From: Gilliamella apicola
GTDB lineage: Bacteria; Pseudomonadota; Gammaproteobacteria; Enterobacterales; Orbaceae
Assembly (NCBI RefSeq): GCF_003202915.1
Contig: NZ_QGLP01000004.1
Location: forward strand, 496,001 to 560,000
DNA length: 64,000 nucleotides
Direction: 5' to 3'
Shown: positions 49,150 through 58,886 of the stretch, in pieces
Position numbering within the stretch: position 1 is the stretch's first letter
How the letters are laid out: each line of letters begins with the position of its first letter
Made by a program: the position numbers and the translations under genes
The notes under the pieces: generated by a model
Told to the model about the DNA's origin: nothing
The model's input: only the letters and a program-made list of their open reading frames with translations
The model's database searches: none

Positions 49150-49700
49150 TAATCACTTGCACTTTTGTGAAGTACTACCACTCTGTTTTCTTGGCATCGA
49201 GATTATATTGTGCTGTGGTTTTGGCGTACCGTTGTCGAGCTTTGAAATAGTTTTGTTTTACGCCATTACCTTGATGATAGATTTTTGTTAAAGAGTATTG
49301 AGTATGCTGCTTGTTTTTGTTAACCGCTTTAGTATTTTACTCGATACCTTTTAGATAATTTTGTCTAGTATCTTCCTCATTATGATAGAGCATCGCTAAA
49401 CTATGTAGAGCACCTAAGTAATATTGATTAGCGGCATTTCCAAACCATTTTTAGCTAAACTATAATTAGGTTCATTTTTTTACGCTTGGCTATCGATTGT
49501 TCCTTGTTTAGCCATTTTGAATACCTGCTTGCCAGCAATTTTGCCATAAACAAGCATTAGCGCAATTTACTATTGAGCTTCTGGAGCGTTTTATTCTGTA
49601 GCTTTTCGATATGTCGCTACGAAATTAAGTTTTGGTGGATCATCAGTAATAACTGAGCAACAAATATTTAAACATAATAGTAAGATCAATATTAATTTTT
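49150..49700 (-). pseudogene. Sel1-repeat lipoprotein, decayed
   Basis: On the minus strand the frames give KLILILLLCLNICCSVITDD (a signal peptide, possible lipobox), an N-terminal linker with stops, and then clear Sel1 pieces: AANQYYLGALHSLAMLYHNE and QYSLTKIYHQGNGVKQNYFK followed by ARQRYAKTTAQYN. The YxxGxGVxxNYxxAxxWYxKAAxQ pattern is Sel1. At least four stops or shifts interrupt it. Sel1 lipoproteins mediate protein-protein contacts or host interactions. Confidence 0.65.
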
Positions 49701-50024
49701 ATTAGGTATTTAGTAGTCTCGTTACAACAAAGGGTTAGTAATGGTTGAACAACAATATAACCATTAATAGATTTATTTTTTATAAGTAAGTTTACAAAAT
49801 AATCGATAGGTTTTTTTTAGCGTTATATTTTATAAAAAATAGGAAAAAGGTTGAGGCATCAGCTTGACTATTTAGCGCATTGTATGCCAGCGACTTGAAA
49901 TGGTATCTTTAATATCAACTCTATGTGTTGTTCAAAAGGGGTTCAAACATAATGTCGAGGATTATTAGTATTGCTATTAATTAATATACTTGATTAGTTC
50001 TCGTTTTTTTGAATAGAGAGAAAA
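49701..50024. other. Gene-free stretch before the tRNA cluster
   Basis: About 320 bp of low-complexity A/T sequence; no open frame, repeat or RNA structure recognised. It receives the 3' end of the tRNA transcript from the minus strand. Confidence 0.5.
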
Positions 50025-50100
50025 TGGTGGGTCGTGAGCGATTCGAACGCTCGACAAACGGATTAAAAGTCCGCTGCTCTACCGACTGAGCTAACAACCC
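50025..50100 (-). tRNA. tRNA-Lys(UUU)
   Basis: 76 nt with encoded CCA. GGGTTGT acceptor pairs ACGACCC, D arm AGCTCAGTCGGTAGAGC, anticodon loop CTTTTAA, T arm GCGTTCGAATCGC. Last of three tRNAs in a minus-strand operon. Confidence 0.97.
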
Positions 50101-50117
50101 ATAAAATAAGTAGTAAG

Positions 50118-50193
50118 TGGTGGGTGATACCGGGTTCGAACCAGTGACCCCCTCCTTGTAAGGGAGGTGCTCTCCCAACTGAGCTAATCACCC
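50118..50193 (-). tRNA. tRNA-Val(UAC), copy 2
   Basis: 76 nt with encoded CCA. GGGTGAT acceptor, anticodon loop CTTACAA, T arm TGGTTCGAACCCG. Identical to copy 1, with 35 bp between them; 17 bp precede tRNA-Lys. Confidence 0.97.
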
Positions 50194-50228
50194 CAAGTGT
50201 TTCTTTCGAAAAACTTCACGGTAAGAAT

Positions 50229-50304
50229 TGGTGGGTGATACCGGGTTCGAACCAGTGACCCCCTCCTTGTAAGGGAGGTGCTCTCCCAACTGAGCTAATC
50301 ACCC
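50229..50304 (-). tRNA. tRNA-Val(UAC), copy 1
   Basis: 76 nt, identical in sequence to the next copy. First of the Val-Val-Lys cluster; its promoter must lie in 50305-50504, shared with the divergent competence operon. Confidence 0.97.
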
Positions 50305-50504
50305 TTACCGTGTGGATGTGCATTATAAGGCGTGTCTTATTTGAGTCAACCTTTTTTTTCATTTTTCCCAAAATTTAGCTTTGTTCGGTGTAATTTTAGT
50401 CGTTTTTTGGATAATACCTCACAAAAAAGGCATTTGTTGGTTTGTATCGCAATCTTTATGACTAAGATTGGGTGATATTGTAAATCAACCTATTTAAGCT
50501 AGAA

Positions 50505-51452
50505 ATGATGATTTTTGATAAAAGTCGATTAGTGATTTGTCTCGAGCCAAACCAATTGCGCTATCAAATAATAGAAGTAAAAACGCGCAAAAAAGAAAGT
50601 CACAATAAAAATTTTATTGATATTGCTTATCAAGATTTGGCTGATATCGATCAGTTTATACAGAATCTAAAACAGCAATTGTCTAGATTAACCGCAATTG
50701 AACTAAAGTTAAGTGATAATTATGTGAGGTATCAGAAAATCGCTTATCCTGATATCGAATTGACGGCAACCGAATTAGTCCTATATGTTCAAGCCTCTCT
50801 TTATAAACTCTTTCAACAATCTAGTAATCTTCTTTTTTTTGATTTTGTTTCATTACTCAGTTCGCCTAAAGCTCTGATAATCGCGGTTTGTGAGCGGGAT
50901 ATCATTAATTATTGGTTAGATTTGTCGCGAAAATATGGATTGACTTTATTATTTGTGGGCAGTCACTTTGAAAATAATTCATTTAACTTTTTACCTTGGC
51001 GCGAGCAAAAGGCGAAACAGCAACAATTCCGGTTACTTCTTTTTGTGGTTAGTTTGATTGGGGTAATGATCTGTTATTTTTTTTATCTGTTGATAAACGC
51101 TCAATCAAACTTTGATCTCTATTCTCAACAATTATTAGAACAGCAAGCATTGCAACAAGAGTTGACGATAAAATCAAAAGGATATATTCCTAATCCATCT
51201 CCCAGCCAGAAACAGATCGAACAATCACTAAAGATGTTCTCAGAAAAACTGCCGGCAACGATTTGGCTAAATTTGTACACATATGAACCGCCAAAAATAA
51301 AAATTACTGGGGGGAGTGTCAATTATGTAGATATTATCAATTTTAACCAGCTACTTTCCGCGAATTATTCAGTGAAGAAAAGCCAAGTAAAGAATATCGA
51401 AAATAGTCATGAAAATTTATTGTTTCAGATGGATATTGAATTGAATGAATAG
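50505..51452 (+). CDS. Fused PilM-like/PilN-like competence pilus protein (HofM-HofN)
   Basis: 315 residues. Residues 1-155 resemble a short PilM/HofM/ComA (SSPKALIIAVCERDIINYWL, the usual end of that actin-like protein). Then NFLPWREQ at 161-168 followed by a membrane helix (about 177-197) is exactly how PilN/HofN/ComB begins. The rest (LPATIWLNLYTYEPPKIKIT) is a PilN periplasmic region. No stop or start separates the two parts, so they form one protein. PilM binds the cytoplasmic tail of PilN, which makes fusion sensible. It is first of an operon with PilO-, PilP- and PilQ-like genes. Confidence 0.75.
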   Translation: MMIFDKSRLVICLEPNQLRYQIIEVKTRKKESHNKNFIDIAYQDLADIDQFIQNLKQQLSRLTAIELKLSDNYVRYQKIAYPDIELTATELVLYVQASLYKLFQQSSNLLFFDFVSLLSSPKALIIAVCERDIINYWLDLSRKYGLTLLFVGSHFENNSFNFLPWREQKAKQQQFRLLLFVVSLIGVMICYFFYLLINAQSNFDLYSQQLLEQQALQQELTIKSKGYIPNPSPSQKQIEQSLKMFSEKLPATIWLNLYTYEPPKIKITGGSVNYVDIINFNQLLSANYSVKKSQVKNIENSHENLLFQMDIELNE

Positions 51453-51903
51453 CACTTTTTTTAATATATCCATTTGGCAACAATATTTTATTTGTGTGTT
51501 GTTAACGTCAACGCTGTTTTTTATTGGTTATCAATTTTTTATTCAGGATTTAAATCAACAGGTTGAGCAACAAATGATCTTGTATGAAGAAAAAAAAGCT
51601 GAAATTGAAATGCTTCAAGCAAAATTTGAACGTTATCAGATGGCTCAAAACAGTTCTTTAACGTTAATAACTGAGCATGAACTTGCCAAAGCTATTGATC
51701 GTAATCAATTAAGGTTAGCCTCGTTCAAACATCAGCAAAATGATTCGGCAACTTATTGGGAAATAGAACTGAATGGTCAGTTTGTCGATTTTATGCATTT
51801 TATTACTGATTTTAATAACAATTTTTATTTTTTGAACTTTCAAAATCTCTCTATTGCTAAACAGGATACTTATTTGCAAATTAGATTTAGTTTACTGTTT
51901 TAA
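51445..51903 (+). CDS. hofO: PilO/HofO-like competence pilus protein
   Basis: 152 residues. A membrane helix at about 12-30 (YFICVLLTSTLFFIGYQFFI) is followed by a coiled coil (about 35-65) and a ferredoxin-like periplasmic domain. It is weakly conserved, as is usual for PilO; position between PilMN- and PilP-like genes supports the call. It overlaps the fusion gene by 8 bp. Confidence 0.7.
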   Translation: MNSTFFNISIWQQYFICVLLTSTLFFIGYQFFIQDLNQQVEQQMILYEEKKAEIEMLQAKFERYQMAQNSSLTLITEHELAKAIDRNQLRLASFKHQQNDSATYWEIELNGQFVDFMHFITDFNNNFYFLNFQNLSIAKQDTYLQIRFSLLF

Positions 51904-51917
51904 GAAGAGGATATGCA

Positions 51918-52286
51918 ATGAATCGCCATTTAATTGCACTTACATTATTAATGATCTGTTATTGCAAAATTTATGCTGATCAGAATATTAGGCGCGATCC
52001 TTTTTTGCCGACGACAGAGCTTAATTGCCAAGAACAGACTGATCTTTTAACTAAGCAGATCAAAGTATGGCAATTTAAAGGCACCATTCAGGGCGTTAAT
52101 AGTGGTTATCAGCAAATATGGCTTTCTGCCGATAGGGATTGGTTAGCGATTACCGATAATAATCTGCCACATATTTTGTTTCCGTGGACAATTCAAGCGG
52201 TACTAGGCGATAAGATTTTATGGCAAGCAAATCTACCTGCATATTGCAATCATAAAGTGTTATGGACCATGCCATTAACAAAATAA
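51918..52286 (+). CDS. hofP: PilP/HofP-like periplasmic protein
   Basis: 122 residues with a signal peptide (about 1-20, LIALTLLMICYCKIYA). RRDPFLP near the start is the PilP hallmark, and FKGTIQGVNSGYQQIWLSAD resembles the beta-sandwich that contacts the secretin. It links the inner-membrane PilMNO assembly to PilQ. The gene is 14 bp after hofO. Confidence 0.72.
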   Translation: MNRHLIALTLLMICYCKIYADQNIRRDPFLPTTELNCQEQTDLLTKQIKVWQFKGTIQGVNSGYQQIWLSADRDWLAITDNNLPHILFPWTIQAVLGDKILWQANLPAYCNHKVLWTMPLTK

Positions 52287-52314
52287 GATTTATATGTATT
52301 TAAGGTGGTAATTA

Positions 52315-53631
52315 ATGAATCAAGCCAACCAAATATTTGGTCAATTAGTCAACCAATTAGTAAAAAAATTAAGGCAACTATGCTTGATGATTTTACTTAT
52401 TTTCATCCTTCTCTCAATACCGTGCTTAGCTGCTCCTATAACATCAACAACGAATGAAGCAGAGAATCTTATTTCAATAAATTTTTATCAAACAGATGTT
52501 GCGATTATTTTGCAGGCACTGGCTGATAATAAGCAGATGAATTTGGTAATGAAGGATGATATATCGACTAAGCAAACCATTAAGCTTCTGAATGTCGATT
52601 GGCAAAAAGCATTAAACATTGTATTAAATTCTGCAAATTTACAAGCCGAAACTGAAGACAATATCTTATTTGTCTCTAAATATGTTGCTCCGGAACAGTT
52701 AGCGCAAAAAGAGTTATTAGAACAGCAGGAACAGGAGTTGAATGAACCGTTGAATTTGTTAACAATTCCGATCAATCATGCTGATCCTAATAATTTAATT
52801 GAAACTATTCAACAGCAAGGATTGTTATCAGGACGAGGAAAGGTGATGGTTGATAAGCGAACCAATTCAATACTGATTACCGATGTAACTAAGCAATTTG
52901 CTGATATTAAAAAGTTAGTTAAAACTTTAGATCAACCCATTCCACAAGTTCATATTTCGGCCCATATTGTAACGATGAGTGATGAGAGTATGCAGGAATT
53001 AGGAATCAAATGGGGATATTCCGGTAAATCTTCACAATTTTTTAATCAGTTGGATATTGATCTTGGTGTGGCTCAGCCTTCGTCTTCAGTCGGGTTTAAT
53101 TTAGCTAAACGTCCGGGTAGTTTGTTAAATTTGGAACTTTCGGCATTAGAATCCGAAAATCAGTTGGAAATTATTGCTAGCCCCAATTTATTAACAGCAA
53201 ATCAAAATATGGCGTCAATTAAGCAAGGAACGGAAATTCCTTACGAAGTATCGAATGGTGGTAATGGTTCTACGTCTATTGAATTCAAACAAGCAGTGCT
53301 AGGGTTAGAAGTTACGCCGAAAATCGTTGCCGAAAATCAGATGATATTGGATCTATATATCACGCAAAACACTGCTGGTCGTTCAATAAAACGCCGTGAT
53401 GGCGGGGAAGCTTTAGCTATTGAAACACAAGAAATTAAAACACAAGTAAAAGTTAAAAGTGGTGAAACGGTAGTATTGGGTGGCATCTTTCAGCAAGTTA
53501 GTAGTAATGGAAAAAACAAAGTACCAGGTATTGCGGATTTGCCGATTATAGGTAATGTTTTTAAACATAACGCAAAAAAACATCAAAAACGCGAATTAGT
53601 GATTTTTATTACTCCGCAATTAGTTGAGTAA
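52315..53631 (+). CDS. hofQ: Competence/type IV pilus secretin HofQ (ComE/PilQ-like)
   Basis: 438 residues. Hydrophobic signal (CLMILLIFILLSIPCLAAP), an STN-like domain (ISINFYQTDVAIILQALADN), an N1 domain, and the secretin domain with VLGGIFQQVSSNGKNKVPGI and LVIFITPQLVE. It forms the outer-membrane pore for the pseudopilus or incoming DNA. It ends the operon; the pilin genes are not in the window. Confidence 0.92.
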   Translation: MNQANQIFGQLVNQLVKKLRQLCLMILLIFILLSIPCLAAPITSTTNEAENLISINFYQTDVAIILQALADNKQMNLVMKDDISTKQTIKLLNVDWQKALNIVLNSANLQAETEDNILFVSKYVAPEQLAQKELLEQQEQELNEPLNLLTIPINHADPNNLIETIQQQGLLSGRGKVMVDKRTNSILITDVTKQFADIKKLVKTLDQPIPQVHISAHIVTMSDESMQELGIKWGYSGKSSQFFNQLDIDLGVAQPSSSVGFNLAKRPGSLLNLELSALESENQLEIIASPNLLTANQNMASIKQGTEIPYEVSNGGNGSTSIEFKQAVLGLEVTPKIVAENQMILDLYITQNTAGRSIKRRDGGEALAIETQEIKTQVKVKSGETVVLGGIFQQVSSNGKNKVPGIADLPIIGNVFKHNAKKHQKRELVIFITPQLVE

Positions 53632-53747
53632 ATAGCGATGGAGTTGTATCATACGCTACCATATTTTATGACTTTGTATTGAATTAATTAACTCATGGCA
53701 AAGTATAATTACTCGAATCACCAATTATTATAAAAGTTGAGAATATC

Positions 53748-54554
53748 ATGTTTCATTTTGTCGCTTCTGATCTGGATGGTACTTTATTAAATACCGAACA
53801 TAGCTTATCACCATTTACTAAAAAAATTCTTCAAGCATTACGAGAAATGGGGATTCATTTTGCTTTTGCCACTGGTCGACATCATATTGATGTTGCTCAA
53901 ATGCGTAAAAATATGGAAATCGATGCTTTTATGATTACTTCAAATGGTGCAAGAGTTCACGATAGTAGAGGAAATTTAGTTTTTAGTCGTAGCTTTGAAC
54001 CTAATACGGCTAGTGAGTTGGCACAAATTTGCAAAGATAGTCCATATATTTATACGCATGTGTTTCGTGGAGATGATTGGTTAATTAATAGACCTGATGC
54101 CTATTCACTAAGCTTTTTTGTTGATACGCAATTTAAATATCAATTTTTCGAGCCAACTGATTTTGAAACGGATGATATTGCGAAAATTTATTTTACAACA
54201 TCTGATATTGCACATAATCGTCATTTAGTAGAATTGAAACACCAAATTGAAAAACAGTTCGGCAATAGAGTTAGTATCGCATTTTCAACCGCAAACTGCC
54301 TTGAAGTTATGGCCGAAAATGTGACCAAGGGTAGTGCATTAAAGTTAGTTGTTGAAAGCTTAGGTTATCAGCTTAAAGACAGTATTGCTTTTGGTGATGG
54401 TATGAATGATTATGAGATGCTAAAAATGGCCGGTAAGGGTTGTATTATGAAAGATGCGAGTCCTGAGCTTAAAGCACTGTTACCTGAACTGGAAGTTATT
54501 GGCTCTAATGCTGATGATGCAGTACCTCATTATTTAGCTAATTTGTTACTTTAA
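53748..54554 (+). CDS. yigL: Cof-type HAD phosphatase YigL
   Basis: 268 residues. ASDLDGTLL (residues 6-14) is HAD motif I, ITSNGARVHD and ENVTKGSAL match YigL closely, and IAFGDGMNDYEML is motif IV. E. coli YigL dephosphorylates pyridoxal phosphate and sugar phosphates and supports glucose-phosphate stress recovery. It lies 117 bp after hofQ and 21 bp before tusA. Confidence 0.92.
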   Translation: MFHFVASDLDGTLLNTEHSLSPFTKKILQALREMGIHFAFATGRHHIDVAQMRKNMEIDAFMITSNGARVHDSRGNLVFSRSFEPNTASELAQICKDSPYIYTHVFRGDDWLINRPDAYSLSFFVDTQFKYQFFEPTDFETDDIAKIYFTTSDIAHNRHLVELKHQIEKQFGNRVSIAFSTANCLEVMAENVTKGSALKLVVESLGYQLKDSIAFGDGMNDYEMLKMAGKGCIMKDASPELKALLPELEVIGSNADDAVPHYLANLLL

Positions 54555-54575
54555 TTATTTTTATTAACGATAATT

Positions 54576-54806
54576 ATGATTGTTGATAAAGAATTAAATA
54601 CACTGGGCTTACGTTGTCCTGAACCGATTATGCTTGTTCGTAAAGCGATCAGGGAATTATCCGTTGGCCAAATATTACACGTGGTTGCTGATGATTTGGC
54701 TACAACGCGTGATATTCCTAGCTTTTGTCGGCATATGGATCACGAGTTAGTTAACTTGCAGATTGAATCCGTTCCATTTGAATATTGGATTAAAAAATCG
54801 CATTAA
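54576..54806 (+). CDS. tusA: Sulfur carrier protein TusA
   Basis: 76 residues. LGLRCPEPIMLVRKAIREL gives Cys-14, the persulfide carrier, in the CPxP motif. It passes sulfur from IscS to the TusBCD-TusE relay (tusE at 11866). Full length and typical. Confidence 0.95.
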   Translation: MIVDKELNTLGLRCPEPIMLVRKAIRELSVGQILHVVADDLATTRDIPSFCRHMDHELVNLQIESVPFEYWIKKSH

Positions 54807-54884
54807 TGCTGGTTTTTATTGATATTGTGTTTTTATTAATACTACGTCTGAATTGATACTATGCGTAAAATCATTTTTAATCCC

Positions 54885-55292
54885 CTATTTTGCTAAATCA
54901 ATCTTTTTAAAATGATAACGAAGTGTGCGCCAATCATTAGGCGCAAGGTTATCTATCATCAAAAACAGTACTTGTCTTTTACCGTTATGACGTGATTTTA
55001 AATCGATAATCATCATATAACGTAACAACAATGGTTTTCGCATTAGATACCAACGTTGTTTGTGCCAATAAATTTGATTTATGTACTCAAATAGCGCCAA
55101 TTCGCCCTTGATGGTTTTGAAATAACAAATACTACGCCACCATTCAATGATTAATATCAAAATTAAAATAAAGGTATAACAATTTAAGGTAGTATGTGCT
55201 AACTGAACTATACAGCTTATAAGCAAAACTAGATAGAAGCAGCTAGCACTAAAAAAGTGTAATAATGAAGGGGTGAGATTTGTGCTCCACAT
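54885..55292 (-). CDS. ygfX: YgfX/CptA-like inner-membrane protein
   Basis: 135 residues from ATG 55292 (MWSTNLTPSLLHFFSA), the usual start; a longer frame adds 13 residues without support. Two membrane helices (about 15-60) precede the conserved GKRQVLFLMIDNLAPNDWRTLRYHF end. In E. coli YgfX pairs with SdhE, once described as a toxin-antitoxin pair. No sdhE lies upstream here, so this is an orphan copy. Confidence 0.75.
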   Translation of the reverse strand: MWSTNLTPSLLHFFSASCFYLVLLISCIVQLAHTTLNCYTFILILILIIEWWRSICYFKTIKGELALFEYINQIYWHKQRWYLMRKPLLLRYMMIIDLKSRHNGKRQVLFLMIDNLAPNDWRTLRYHFKKIDLAK

Positions 55293-55331
55293 ATCAATAT
55301 CTTTAAATAGAGAATAAATCACAATTATCAA

Positions 55332-55763
55332 ATTGCTCTATCATTTTTATTTAAAAATATGAAAAAATTGTGAGATAATATGCAATATTATTTAATAATT
55401 TACTAATAGAGCGCTTAAAATCAATTAATTGTTTACCCATATCTTAGCTATATGGCATTTTATTTATAACTATTTTAATTAAGTGTTTAACAACAATTAA
55501 ACACTTAACTAATTAATTATCAAATTTCATCGTGTAAATAACATGAATAATCAATTTCCGTATGAATATAATGCATTGATTAGTTTAATTAATTTAAATA
55601 GTCAATTAAACAGTTAACTAAACATAGATAAAAAAACGTTTTTTATTTTGAGTCTCTTCAAGTAAGTAGTATACTCGTCTGCTAAAAATAGATTGAAATC
55701 AATAAGTAAAAAATAAATTTATTATCTTTTTTTGATTTTCAATCAATTGGATAGGAATGATTT
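55332..55763. other. Gene-free stretch upstream of mrcA
   Basis: 430 bp with no coding frame. It contains A/T-rich dyads such as GTTTAACAACAATTAAACAC (about 55484-55503). It must hold the promoters of ygfX and mrcA. Confidence 0.5.
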
Positions 55764-58304
55764 GTGATAATATTAAAACTATTAAAATATGGTGTTAAAC
55801 TTTTCACCGGTCTAGCGCTTTATGGCTTGTTGCTTTGTATGGCTACTTACGACCATTTTGCTCAAGATTTGCCAGACGTAGCGACATTGAAAGATGTTCG
55901 TTTGCAAACTCCAATGCAGGTTTATAGTAAGGATGGTGAATTAATTGCGATTTTTGGCGAGCGTCACCGAATTCCATTAAAATATGATGAAATTCCCCAA
56001 ATTGTTGTCAATGCGGTTATCGCGACCGAAGATGCGCGTTTTTATGAACATTTTGGGATTGATCCCATTGGTATCATGCGAGCCATGTATATAGGGGTTA
56101 AGGAAAAAAGCTTCTCACAAGGTGGTAGTACCATCACACAGCAAGTGGCGAAAAACTTTTTCTTAACGCCGGAAAAAAGTATAACTCGTAAAGTAAAAGA
56201 GATGATTATTGCAGTTCGTATGGAGCGAGAGTTATCTAAAGATGAGATAATGGCATTATATCTCAATATGATCAACTTTGGATCGCGTGCTTATGGGGTG
56301 GCTGCTGCGTCATATACTTTCTTTGGAAAAACACCAGATCAGTTAACTATTGACGAAGCCGCATTACTGGCAGGTTTACCAAATGCACCTTCAGCCTATA
56401 ATCCAATATCTCATCCAGAAAAAGCGCTAATAAGACGCAATTGGGTGTTAGGGCGAATGTTAGATCAATCTTATATAACGCAAGCCCAATTTAACGAAGC
56501 AATAAAAAAACCATTAAATGCCAGTTATCATACGCAAAAAATCGAATTTTCAGCACCATACGTTGCTGAAATGGCCAGACAGTTTATGTACGACAAATTT
56601 GGCGAAAATGCCTATACCGATGGTTATAAAGTTTATACCACTATTTCTAAAAACGATCAGTTAGCGGCAACAGAAGCAGTGCAAAAACATATTATTGATT
56701 ATGATATACGGCATGGTTATCGTGGACCGGAAAAAGTATTATGGAAAAATAATGAAAAACCATTAAACGCCAAACAAATTCAAGAAGCTTTACATAAATA
56801 TATTTGTTATAGCGGTATGTGTCCTGCCGTAGTTTTAGAATCTTCAGATAAAACAGCAAAAGCCGTATTGTCTGATAAAACAAATATTACGATTGCCTTT
56901 CAAGATATGAAATGGGCAAGAAAATTTATTAATGATGATAGACAAGGTGCTTTCCCGAAAAAAGTAAATGATACCTTAAATCCTGGCCAACTAATTTGGG
57001 TTAAAAAATCGGGCGATAATTGGACGCTAGCACAAATACCCGCAGTAAATGGAGCACTGGTTTCTTTAGACTCAAATAATGGGGCTATTAAGGCTATTGT
57101 TGGCGGGTATGACTTTAACTTAAGCAAATTTAATCGTGCGACTCAAGCATTACGTCAATTAGGTTCAAATATAAAACCATTTGTCTATACGGCCACGTTA
57201 GAAAAAGGACTAACTATGGCAACCCTGCTAAACGATGCACCTATTGTACGCAAAACAGGTAGTGTAATTTGGCGTCCTAAAAATTCCCCGCCAACTTATG
57301 CAGGTCCTTTACGTATGCGAGTTGGTTTAGGTATGTCTAAAAATGTTATGATGGTAAGGGCACTTCGTGCAATTGGTATTGATTATGTGGCTGAGTATTT
57401 AGAGCGTTTTGGATTCCCTAAAGAGAATATTTCGCATAATGAATCACTTGCTTTAGGTGCGGCGTCATTTACACCATTGCAAGTTGCTCGTGCGTATTCG
57501 GTTATTGTTAATGGTGGTTATTTGATTACCCCTTATCTAATCGAAAAAATTGAATATGACAATGATAGTGGCGTAATTTATCAACATCAACCATTGATTG
57601 CTTGCAAAAACTGCAAAGGTGAAGTAGTGAAATTTGATTCGGTTTCATTGTCGTTAGATAACGTTGAAAACGAGATAAATGATACAGGTAATGAAGAGCC
57701 AGAAGTGGCAAATCTTAAATCAGAAGATAATCTAATTTTACCTGATATTAGTGCTGACAATAAAACGACAGATGTTTCACCTAAATATGCACCACATACG
57801 GTTGATAGTGGCATTGCTTTTATCATGAAAGATGGCCTTCGAAGTATCGTATTTGGTGGTTCCGATTGGCAAGGTACCGCTTGGCGCGTAAAAGCACTAG
57901 GTCGTAAAGACGTTGGTGGTAAAACTGGTACGACTAACTTATCGAAAGATGTTTGGTTTTCCGGATTTGGTGGTAACATTGTCACCTCAGTTTGGATGGG
58001 CTTTGATGACCACCGTCGTGCTTTAGGACGAACTAACCGTGCCGAAGCAGGGGCCGTTACCGCGAATCCTCTCTGGGTTGACTATATGAAAGTTGCCCTT
58101 GAGAATGTTCCAGAAAAAGAAGATGTAAAACCTGATAATGTTATTTCGCTGAAAATTGACCAACGAACAGGAAAGTTAGCTGGCTATGGATCTAAATCCA
58201 TGTCTGAATACTTTATTAAAGGAACGGAACCAACTAGCTATAGTTCACAAGAAGTTGGTACCAGAGTGACCAATTCAGAAGGTGTTTCCCAAGAAATATT
58301 CTAA
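55764..58304 (+). CDS. mrcA: Penicillin-binding protein 1A
   Basis: 846 residues. N-terminal anchor (about 5-25), the GT51 transglycosylase with EDARFYEHFGID and GGSTITQQVAKN, and the transpeptidase with SNIK (SxxK, in QLGSNIKPFVY), GMSKN and KTGTT motifs. An OB-like insert lies between. It polymerises and cross-links peptidoglycan. The start is GTG with AGGA upstream. In E. coli mrcA also neighbours the hof operon. Confidence 0.95.
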   Translation: MIILKLLKYGVKLFTGLALYGLLLCMATYDHFAQDLPDVATLKDVRLQTPMQVYSKDGELIAIFGERHRIPLKYDEIPQIVVNAVIATEDARFYEHFGIDPIGIMRAMYIGVKEKSFSQGGSTITQQVAKNFFLTPEKSITRKVKEMIIAVRMERELSKDEIMALYLNMINFGSRAYGVAAASYTFFGKTPDQLTIDEAALLAGLPNAPSAYNPISHPEKALIRRNWVLGRMLDQSYITQAQFNEAIKKPLNASYHTQKIEFSAPYVAEMARQFMYDKFGENAYTDGYKVYTTISKNDQLAATEAVQKHIIDYDIRHGYRGPEKVLWKNNEKPLNAKQIQEALHKYICYSGMCPAVVLESSDKTAKAVLSDKTNITIAFQDMKWARKFINDDRQGAFPKKVNDTLNPGQLIWVKKSGDNWTLAQIPAVNGALVSLDSNNGAIKAIVGGYDFNLSKFNRATQALRQLGSNIKPFVYTATLEKGLTMATLLNDAPIVRKTGSVIWRPKNSPPTYAGPLRMRVGLGMSKNVMMVRALRAIGIDYVAEYLERFGFPKENISHNESLALGAASFTPLQVARAYSVIVNGGYLITPYLIEKIEYDNDSGVIYQHQPLIACKNCKGEVVKFDSVSLSLDNVENEINDTGNEEPEVANLKSEDNLILPDISADNKTTDVSPKYAPHTVDSGIAFIMKDGLRSIVFGGSDWQGTAWRVKALGRKDVGGKTGTTNLSKDVWFSGFGGNIVTSVWMGFDDHRRALGRTNRAEAGAVTANPLWVDYMKVALENVPEKEDVKPDNVISLKIDQRTGKLAGYGSKSMSEYFIKGTEPTSYSSQEVGTRVTNSEGVSQEIF

Positions 58305-58322
58305 GTAAAATTTTATAGTTAT

Positions 58323-58886
58323 ATGAATGGTTCAATAAGAATTATCGGTGGTAAGTGGCGTGGACGAAAATTATCGGTACTCGATAAACAAGGTTTGCGC
58401 CCGACAACCGATCGAGTTAAAGAGACTTTATATAACTGGTTAATGCCAGTTATAGCCAATAGTCGTTGTCTGGATTGTTTTTCCGGTAGTGGATCTTTAG
58501 GTTTTGAAGCTGCATCCCGCGGTGCTCAAAATGTCACACTATTAGAAAAAGACAAACAAGTTGCTAATCAGTTAAAGAAAAATAAACAATTAATTGCATG
58601 TGATAATGTCGAAATCTATTCAATCGATACATTTCAATGGCTTGATAAACCGGCCGAAAAACAGTTCGATATTGCGTTTATCGATCCGCCTTTTCATCAT
58701 TCATTGATTGAAAAAACAGTGCAACTCCTTGAAAATAACCATTGGTTAAGTCCGTCAGCTTATATTTATATTGAGTCTGAGCTAGAGCATGATTTAACCG
58801 GTTATATTCCAACCAATTGGTTTTTACATCGAGAAAAAATCGCAGGGCAAGTTCATAGCTACCTATTTATACGAGAAGAGAGATAA
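58323..58886 (+). CDS. rsmD: 16S rRNA (guanine966-N2)-methyltransferase RsmD
   Basis: 187 residues. The RIIGGKWRGRKL start, DCFSGSGSLGFEAASRGA (SAM motif) and FIDPPFH (catalytic DPPF) define RsmD. It methylates G966. The stop overlaps the next gene's start by 1 bp. Confidence 0.95.
   Translation: MNGSIRIIGGKWRGRKLSVLDKQGLRPTTDRVKETLYNWLMPVIANSRCLDCFSGSGSLGFEAASRGAQNVTLLEKDKQVANQLKKNKQLIACDNVEIYSIDTFQWLDKPAEKQFDIAFIDPPFHHSLIEKTVQLLENNHWLSPSAYIYIESELEHDLTGYIPTNWFLHREKIAGQVHSYLFIREER

Noticed and set aside
50118-50304. Two identical tRNA-Val sequences as a possible duplication event or att site
   Set aside because: Tandem identical tRNA-Val genes are usual in gammaproteobacteria; no integrase or element lies between or beside them.
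50430-50452. Possible CRP-S (Sxy-dependent) site upstream of the competence operon
   Set aside because: TCGCA is present at 50447 but the left half reads GTTGG instead of TGCGA. Too weak to call.
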